From NCBI GenBank assembly GCA_017654935.2, contig CM065695.1, forward strand, positions 23,987,462 to 24,051,461: DNA of 64,000 bases, in the 5' to 3' direction. The notes under the pieces were generated by a model. It had not been told where the DNA came from. It worked only from the letters and a program-made list of their open reading frames with translations, and did no database searches. The position numbers were made by a program, and so were the translations under genes. This document shows positions 12,899 to 21,900 of this stretch, piece by piece (position 1 is the first letter of the stretch; each line of letters begins with the position of its first letter). This stretch comes from Phymorhynchus buccinoides (lineage: Eukaryota; Mollusca; Gastropoda; Neogastropoda; Raphitomidae).

Positions 12899-15800
12899 CG
12901 TCATTATCGTCATCATCATCATCATGGAGGAGGGGATTGTGAATTTGTAAGAATGTGTATGTTATGTATTATCCGGTAGACATGTATGTTTTTGTTATTT
13001 TTTGTTATGTAAATTTGTGTGTGCATGCATGTGTGTGTATGCATGATTGTGTGTGTGTGTGTTGTGAGTCATTCAGTATATATGCATGTGTGTGTGTGTG
13101 TATCTGTGTGCGTATTTGTTAGTTTTTGTTATGTGAGTGTGTGCGTGCATGCATGCGTGTGTGTGTATGTGTGTGTGTTGTGAGTCATTCTATAGATATG
13201 CGTGTGTGTTGTGAGCCATTCTATAGATATGCTTGTTTTGTGTGTGTGTGTGTGTGTGCGTGCGCATGTTTATGCATATGTGAGTGTTATATATAGCATT
13301 GTGACAATGTCAATAATCTCACTGTCTTTCTTTCCCTCTCCTTCTCTTTCTCCTCTTTCTCCTCAGATGCGCAACCTTGGGGACTCGTTGAAGGACGGTG
13401 ATGTCATCTTGAGCAACCATCCGATGGCCGGGGGCAGCCACCTGCCTGACCTCACCGTCATCACACCGGTCAGTGCTGAAGGGTCTCCTTCATTGTTCGC
13501 TCATGCCTTGGCATAAGGCTGTGTCAGACCAATTGACATAAGCTAGAACACCAAGGCTACATCAAAATGTTGTTATGCTCAGCATAGTTATGCAGAGATT
13601 GTCTTTAGCCATGGCAAGCTCCTAGCATAACATCGTCAGTCCAAAATCCTCCCCTTACAAAGATGTTCTCAAGCTGAAGACGGACATGCTGGCCCTATCT
13701 ATTTCTTAGTTAGATGCTTGATGGCAGCATGATGCATCTGCGCTCATATGACAGGAGACTGTCTGAGCTCAGCGATCGGTGTTGTTGTTGTTGTTGTATC
13801 CTGGTTTAAAGACTCCTGGGATCATCCCAACAGCCAAAGCACTTGAACACTATGGTACTTCTTCTTCTGCATTCTAGACCATAAGGCCACAAAGGGTACA
13901 TATGTGTCCGTTTTCCAATTTTCACTGGTCTCCTCGCTGCATTCAGCGAGGAGGAGCTCAAAGGAAAAAACTATATGGAAAGATATTTTTAGAAAAAAGG
14001 CAGGAGAATGGGCCAAAAAGTCAGAAAGATAGTAGATGACACAAAGCAAGGGAAAAGGCAGAGTCAAAGAGAGAGACAGATTAGAGGAAGTTACAAGCAC
14101 AGAACTTTCAGAAAGTGGGGGAACTATTTGTACAAAGGAACCCCCTGGTATCCCTACTGGGGGACTGAATGGTCAAGTTTTATCACCTGTCTTTTTTTTC
14201 AGTCCTTTTTGATGAGCGAAGTCTCGTCTATGTACTCAAAATTTGGTGTATGTGTAAAGCCACCGCTTCGTAATATCTGAATGGTGTCGCTAACACAAAT
14301 AACCTTAACTCATAACCCTATCCCTAACCGTAACCCTTACCCTAAAATGAGGGGATACATAGAGACGGGGACACATAGAGTCATGGGTGCACTGAGACGG
14401 GGACATATAGAGACAGAGACATACAGAGACAGGGGGGCACGATGAGGGCGACGCATAGAGACCTGGGCCTGTATTCACATTGAGATAGTATGAGACTTAT
14501 CATCATGATATCTTAGAAATCCTTTTTAAAAACACACTGACGCACCACGATTAAGTCCCTTGTTTTTTTCTAGGTAGCTGTGACCCACATACAAATGTCC
14601 TCAACTTCAAATTGAGGCTGCTCTTTAAAATGATGTTTCGTTTTCAATTTGGGGACATTTGTATGCGAGTCAAATCTGGTCAAAACAAGATTTCTTACCA
14701 GCTATAAGAGGGAAAGCATGTGAAACCCGTGATTTTGACACATGACCTGGTGGGTCTTTAAGTCCTATTAAATCCCAGTATTTTAGGACTTCTATGATAT
14801 CATGATGATAAGTCTCATACTATCTCAATGTGAATACTGGCCCTGGACCCATTACATTGATCCCAATTTTGATGCCATTCACAGTCACCCAATAATCATA
14901 GTGCCTTGCAGGTGTTCCACAAGGGGCAGTCCAGGCCGGTGTTCTACGTGGCCAGTAGGGGGCACCACGCAGACATAGGGGGCATCACCCCGGGCTCCAT
15001 GCCCCCCCACTCCACCTCCATCCTGCAGGAGGGTGCCGTCTTCAAGTCCTTCAGGCTGGTGGAGGGAGGCGTCTTTCAGGAGAAAGGTTACTGTTTCATG
15101 GTTTTCAATTATCATATTTTGGTTATCAGTTATTAGTATTTTAATTTATGTTAGCTAACTTTAACATTCTGTTGTGTGTGTGTGTGTGTGCGCGTGCGCG
15201 TGCGTGTATGCGTGTGTGTAGATGTAGACGTTGTGAAGAGGGTGTGGCCTGTCTAAGAGTATCTGTTCATTTTATGTACTGTTAATACGTGTGTTAGTTT
15301 ATAATATGTTTTTATCCCCACGCACAAGATGAATTATTCTTGTTATGAAGCCAATAAACAGATTGATTGATTGATTGATTGAAAGGAGTACAGGAGTGCT
15401 CCTGAAATCAGGAGCGGAAAAGCTTAGTCATCAACTTTTATGTTTTTGTGTATTTGACACTAAGCTGACCCTAAACCTATCCCAAACCCTATTCCTAACC
15501 CTAATCCTAACATGAAACCGTCTAATTCACACACACATCCCAAAAACAATGATGATATGTTATGAGATTGACACTTAGCTGACCCTAACCCTATCCCAAA
15601 CCCTATTCCTAACCCTAACCCTAACATGAAACCGTCTGAAATGAATGGAAGGGGCAGAGGAGGGAGCTTTTCTTAACATTTGCCCATCCTGTTATGAATT
15701 TTGCACAAAGGTCTGGTTTGGTTGTAATAGCTTCCCACTCGAGTATTACCGTAGACATAAGGTGTGACTCCCTGTACCTTATAATATGACCCAAAATATA

Positions 15801-18800
15801 GTTCAAGACTATTACAACAAAAACAGACTTTTGTGTAAAATCTGGGGGATGCGCCTTATTATGCCTTATAGTCTGTATAATACGGTAGTAAGAAATTATT
15901 GCAACAAAAACAGATTTGTTTGTGGTGGGGATGGTTAGATTTTAAAAAATATATATATATGTATGGCTGTGATACTGATCCCCCTATGGAGATACTGGGG
16001 GGGGGGGGGGGTTCTTTTGTACAAATAGTTCCCCCACCACCTGGAAGTTCTGTGCTTGTAACTTCCTCTAATTGGTCACTCTCTTTGACTCTGCTTTTTC
16101 CCTTTGCTTACTGTCATCTTTCTGCCTTACTGGTCCATTCTCCTGCCTCCTGTTTTCAAGAAGCGCTATGCAAAGACTTTCTCCAACCGGAAGACGGACA
16201 TGCATGCTGGCCCTAACTATTTCTTAGTTTGGTGCGTTAACGGCAGCATGACGCATCTGCGCTCATACGGCAGGAGACTGTCTGAGTGATCGTAGAAGAA
16301 GAAGACGCTGATGATGTTGATGTTCTCGCCAGCTGTGACAGAGGCCTTCATGGCCCCAGGACAGATCGAGGGCAGCAGTGGAACAAGGAACCTGCAGGAC
16401 AACCTCAGCGATCTCAAAGCACAGGTGGCCGCCAATCAAAAGGTAGGGGTGTGTGGATTGCACTAATAATAATAATAATAATAGTACATTTATATAGCGC
16501 TTTACCTCAGATGAGCCCAAAGCGCTTTACAATCAATTATTCATCAACAGACAACAAAAACAGCATTCAAGAGTGACACCAACCAGCAACAGCGCATATA
16601 CAAAGCAACTCTCTCTCTCTCTCTCTAACACACACACACACACACGCACGCACGCGCACGCACACACGCACAGACACACACACACACATAAACACACACA
16701 ATCAGTATTGACGCCAACTCGTTCAACTAATGCTGTTGAATTGTTCGGCTTTGTTTCATTTGTGTTTTCTTCATCTAAAAGTAGCACTGGTGCCTGCTTC
16801 TGCTTACTTTGTGAAGGATTTGTTTTGCTACGAAAGTAGGACTTGAGAGAGAGAGAGTTGTAAGATGTTAAATTTGGTCCTTCTGTCTCCTCTAGCTTCA
16901 TTTGATTACTCGATCTCCCTCCATGCATGTTCTCACTTACTTGGCTCGCTCGATCTCCATCGTGGTACATTAAATTGGATACACTGCAGTACAATAAAAA
17001 ATAAAAAAGTGAGACCCCTGCTCCTTATAAACTGACTTCTAATATAGTAAAAAAAAAAAAATAGAACAAAATCTGAAATTTGGGTAAAAGTTTTGCCTGG
17101 TCAGAAAAATATGGTACAGACAAACCTCTATTTTAAGACTTCCAAAATGTCCGGAAAAATCGGTCGTAAATTGGAGGGGTCGTATGACGGAGGTTTTCAC
17201 TGGCAGCCGTAGAAAGAAAAAGTTCAGCACAGTTCAATCTGTTCATACTCTCTTCTTCATGCACACATACAATGACATATTAAAACTGGATTTGGGTCTT
17301 TCCAACTCCATAGGATTGTGCAATCGATGTATTACAGTTTCACTTCGCCGACTTCTGTTAATCACCTCCACTCTCGTCCAAAGTCAGTGGTTTTCTTTTT
17401 CAAAGTCAGTGGTTTTCGTGCTTTTCCTACGCTTTCCGCCATCTTTTCTACAACAAGGGAAGCGACTCCGCTTTCAGGCCCTTGACCATGGTTGTTTCCC
17501 TTTGCTCGAAGTCTATGCAGACGACAACAACGGTCGTAAAAACCAACAAAATGGCGGTCGTAAGTCGCGTTTTAGAGGAAGTCGTTTAAGAGAGGTCGTT
17601 TACATAGTAAAATGCATCCGTGCCAACAAATCCGGTCTCAAATGAGAGGTGGTCGCTTAACAGAGGGTCGTAAAATAGGGGTTTGTCTGTACATTGCAAC
17701 ACATCAGAGTATAAAACAATTCCTGCAAACTGTTGTTTATTGCGAAATGGTAATTGTGACTGCAAAGGCGATGACATTGTAAGAATGTGAACAATTTCGA
17801 TGAAAGTCAAAGCAAACATTTTGGCTTGCTTCGCTGACTAAGGGAGCCAGACGCCACTGAAAACTTGGAGTAAGACAAAACGTTTGCTTTGAGTGAAATT
17901 GTTGAAATTCTACGTATCATGTCGTTTACATGTTTTTCACGCCTTTCCTTTTTCTCCAGGGCATCCGTCTGGTGAGTGAGTTGATTGAGGAGTACACGCT
18001 ACCCGTGGTTCAAGCCTACATGGCCTACATACAGGTCAGTGATAGAAAGAGCATGCAGTCTTCAGTGGCAAACCCTTGTCTCACTGACGTTTTGTTTGTA
18101 TCTGGTTCTTTTACTGTTTATTAACTCATTCAAGTCGTTCCAGCCATGCATATGTGCGGAATTAATAGATAGTTGTCAATTTTGATGCATTTGCTTCAAG
18201 GGAAGTAAATCCTTGGCACTTCTAAACTCGCTTCGCTCCCTTAGACCACAATTTTGCCGCTGACTTTGCTTTTGTAGTGGGTTGTTGTGGGGAAACCAAT
18301 TGGTGTGGAGAGTTTTTCTATATAAAGTATATATAAAAAAACGTCTGATCTACCACTTCCCTATGTCTAAACCTGAAGTAAAAACCCGTAATCTTCTTTC
18401 ATTTCTCCTTTTGTTTATGTATGTTTTGTTAGGGTGTATGGCTGGAGTGATTTGTGAGTCTTTTTTTAATAATTCAAAATCGTTGCGATGTGAATGAGTT
18501 AAGCTTGCACTGTACACATTTTGCACTCATAATAAAAACCACACACACTGAAATAAGCGACAAGTTGTCAACGGAAACATTTTTCTCCTCTTAAATCATC
18601 CCCATAAATATGCTCAAGAAAAAAAGTTTTTATGAAAACACAACGTGGGTGATATTGGCGTGTAGAGTTGAGAACCGGTTAAAAAATCCGAACCGGTTTT
18701 AAACCGGTTTTCCCTCTTCGAACCGGTTTTTAAAGCAGTACTCGCATCACTAGTTTCACCTATGCAAACACATATTTATTCGTCAGAATATTCACACACG

Positions 18801-18853
18801 CGCACGCACACATACACACACACACACACACAGTAAAGAAACTTATGACTTAT

Positions 18854-18916
<63 letters not shown>

Positions 18917-21900
18917 AACACAACGCTCAGTCAAAGTCAAAGCCACACACCACCATAAACTAGAAACAGCTACTCTTGGTTTACAAACACCCAATCTGCG
19001 CTGAGAATCAGTGTTGTTCTTAAAAAAGAATGCGTTATTCCAAGAAAAACTTACTTTCAGTTTGCAGTTAAAAAACCGGTTCACAGCAACTCGAACCGGT
19101 TTTTCGAACCACGAAAGTTTAGCACCGGTTTTTCGGTTCAAACCGGTTTTTTCCCCCACCTCTATTGGCGTGCATGTAAATGCATAAATGACTCAAAAGA
19201 TGCAAGTTAGCAATGATTCTCATTTCAGCAGAGTAAAGCATTTCATTGATGACTTCAGTGATTATAAAGCACTTATGGGGCAGTGGGTGGATGCCTCATG
19301 CCTCCATACGGGGAGCTGGACGACCCCGCCCCCTCCACGAATCTCCCCGGGGAGGTCTTTCGTAAAGATAGTTCCCCCACCTTCTGGAAGTTATGTGCTT
19401 GTAACTTCCTCTTGTCTTTCACTCTCTTTGACTCTGCCTTTTCTCTTTTGCTTTCTATCATCTACTATCTTTCTGACTTATTGGCCCATTCTCCTGCCTT
19501 TTTTCCAAAAACACATCTTCCCATCTTTGAGCTCCTCAGAAATTGGAATGTGTCGGCTGTGCGCAGCGGGGAGACCAGTGAAAACTGAATACCGGACACA
19601 TATGTACCTTACCCATTATGGCCATATGGCCTGGGAATGCAGAAGAAGAAGAAGAAAGCACTTGGAAATTGGTCTCTGACCAAGGGTAAGTGCATTATAA
19701 ATATCCACACAATTATCAAAATCAGGACCCCCAAATCTTGCGTTATTCAGGAGAATGCAGAAGTGGCAGTGCGCGACATGCTGAAGGAGATTGCCAGGAA
19801 AACGCGCCAGGTGACGGGAACCACCCAGCTCACTGCCACCGACTACATGGATGACGGCAGTCCCATCAGCCTGACTGTCGACATCGACGAACAGGAAGTG
19901 AGTTGGTTTCAGAACATTTACGAACTTTGCCTTTATTGCTATGACCTGCCATCTTTGCTCTGTTGCCTTGCTGTGTGTCTGGGGGGGTGCAACATTTTGT
20001 TGTAATAAGCTCTGATATCCACCATTTTGAAGTCTTACTTAATAATAATAATAATTGGCACTATATAGCGCACATATCTAGAAAATTCTATTCATGGCGC
20101 TTTACAAAGAAATAAAACTATAAACATTCCCATTTCACACACACACACACTGACACACACACACACACACACACACAACACACACACACACACACACAAA
20201 AGGAAGACGATGAAGGGGAGAGGGTGGGAAGGGAGGTGATGCGGGGGTGGGGTGGGGCACACACACACACACACGCACACGCAACACGCACATGCACACA
20301 ACACCACTCAAATGGCATACGCACAACAACACACACACACAATGCATACACACACACACACACAATTTGGACCAGTTTCATGCATCCTTATCCTGTATAA
20401 AATACATAGTTTTTAGTGTCATGCAAGCTTGTCAGGAAGTATATTGATAGTATGACCTGATGTGTTTAGAGTCCAGTGTATCTGTGTTTTATGTATTTTT
20501 AATACCACCTGAATGTGTCGCACATTTATGTGAAATAGTAATTTACTAACTCATCAATATTTATTAAGCATCCAAAATTGAGTCAAGCCCATCCAGCCAG
20601 TAGGCCATGGCATGTCTTGATACCGTGGAAACCTCCCTTATAAGACCCTTAACAAATCATCCAAAATGAGGTCTTATAAGAGAGGGGGTTCTTATAAGAT
20701 AGGTAATTTTAATACTTTCACAAAGAAGAGCAATATCTCAGAGACGTAGGTCTTTCTTATATGGGAGGGAGTCTTATAAGGGAGGTTCCACTGTACTTAC
20801 ATTCTGCAAGCAATCAGAAGTTGATTGGCATACACCTTTTCTAAATTTACAACAAAACCTTTACTTTGTTATTATGTAACCTGAACCTGGGTACAGGGGA
20901 CTTTTTTCTCTAATTTTGCGCTAGGCCTTACGGTCTTTCAGATGAGACGATAAACCGAGTTCCAGTGTTCCCATGCACTTAGCACACGTTTAAACCTAGT
21001 GGCAACAAAAATTTTGTTATTTGGTCAAAATTTACCCCCCTCCCTTTTCCTTCTTCATCAGTCACAACAAAAAACGCATGCCAAAAAAAAAACATTGGCT
21101 GCGATGCTCTAACTTCCAGGTGGGAGCAACCCAATTTTAACAGAGACGCCTCTGTGACTCTTAATGTACCTTATTACCTAATATCATACCTGTATGGGTT
21201 TTTTTAAAATGCATCTATAAAAATAGTCTTTTTTTATGTCCCTGTTCTATTTTCTGGGCATGGAGTTACTCCCACCCTACTTATTTCGAGTCACTGTCCT
21301 GAGCCTGAAACCGGCAGTGCAACGGGAGAAATTCTGCTTAACGTCCTCCGGTCTGGAACAGACACATATGGGACATTATAAAGACAGTGGGAACGATCCT
21401 GGAGGCAATGCCCAGGAGGCAGTGCCAAACCAGGAAAGTCCCGAACTTTTAACAATACAGATGTGTATAGAGTGATATAACACGAGTAAAGTGCATCGGG
21501 AGCATGCAGTGTAAGGCTTTCAAGAGGCAACAACCAGAGGAGACACTGCACTGCTGCTGAATCACTTTATTGGTGGTAATAGTCTGTTTCAGTTATAAAT
21601 TGCTGGCTAATGTTAAGGTCAGCTCCCTCCGCTGTTCCAGGGTGAAGTTGGCCCACCATTCGTTACCTTTTTCGTTAAGCTGAGACACGTGGCTAATGTT
21701 CAGACCAGCTCCCTCCGCTGTTCCAGGGTGAAGTTGGCCCACCATTCGATTTACCTTTTTCGTTAAGCTGAGACACATGGCTAATGTTAAGATCAGCTCC
21801 CTCCGCTGTTCCAGGGTGAAGTTGGCCCACCATTCATTACCTTTTTCGTTAAGCTGAGACACGTAGCTAATGTTAAGATCAGCTCCCTCCGCTGTTCCAG

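Noticed and set aside
12062..12950. Long open frames of Met/Asp, Ile/Val or Ser/His over the (ATC)n tract (also near 36144-37198 and 57742-58716)
   Set aside because: They are produced by the trinucleotide repeat in all frames, and contain exon 8 fragments only because those are embedded in the repeat. No start context, splice logic or conserved non-repeat residues.
14885..15115. 76-codon frame antisense to OPLAH exon 10
   Set aside because: Shadow of a conserved exon; it has no independent support.
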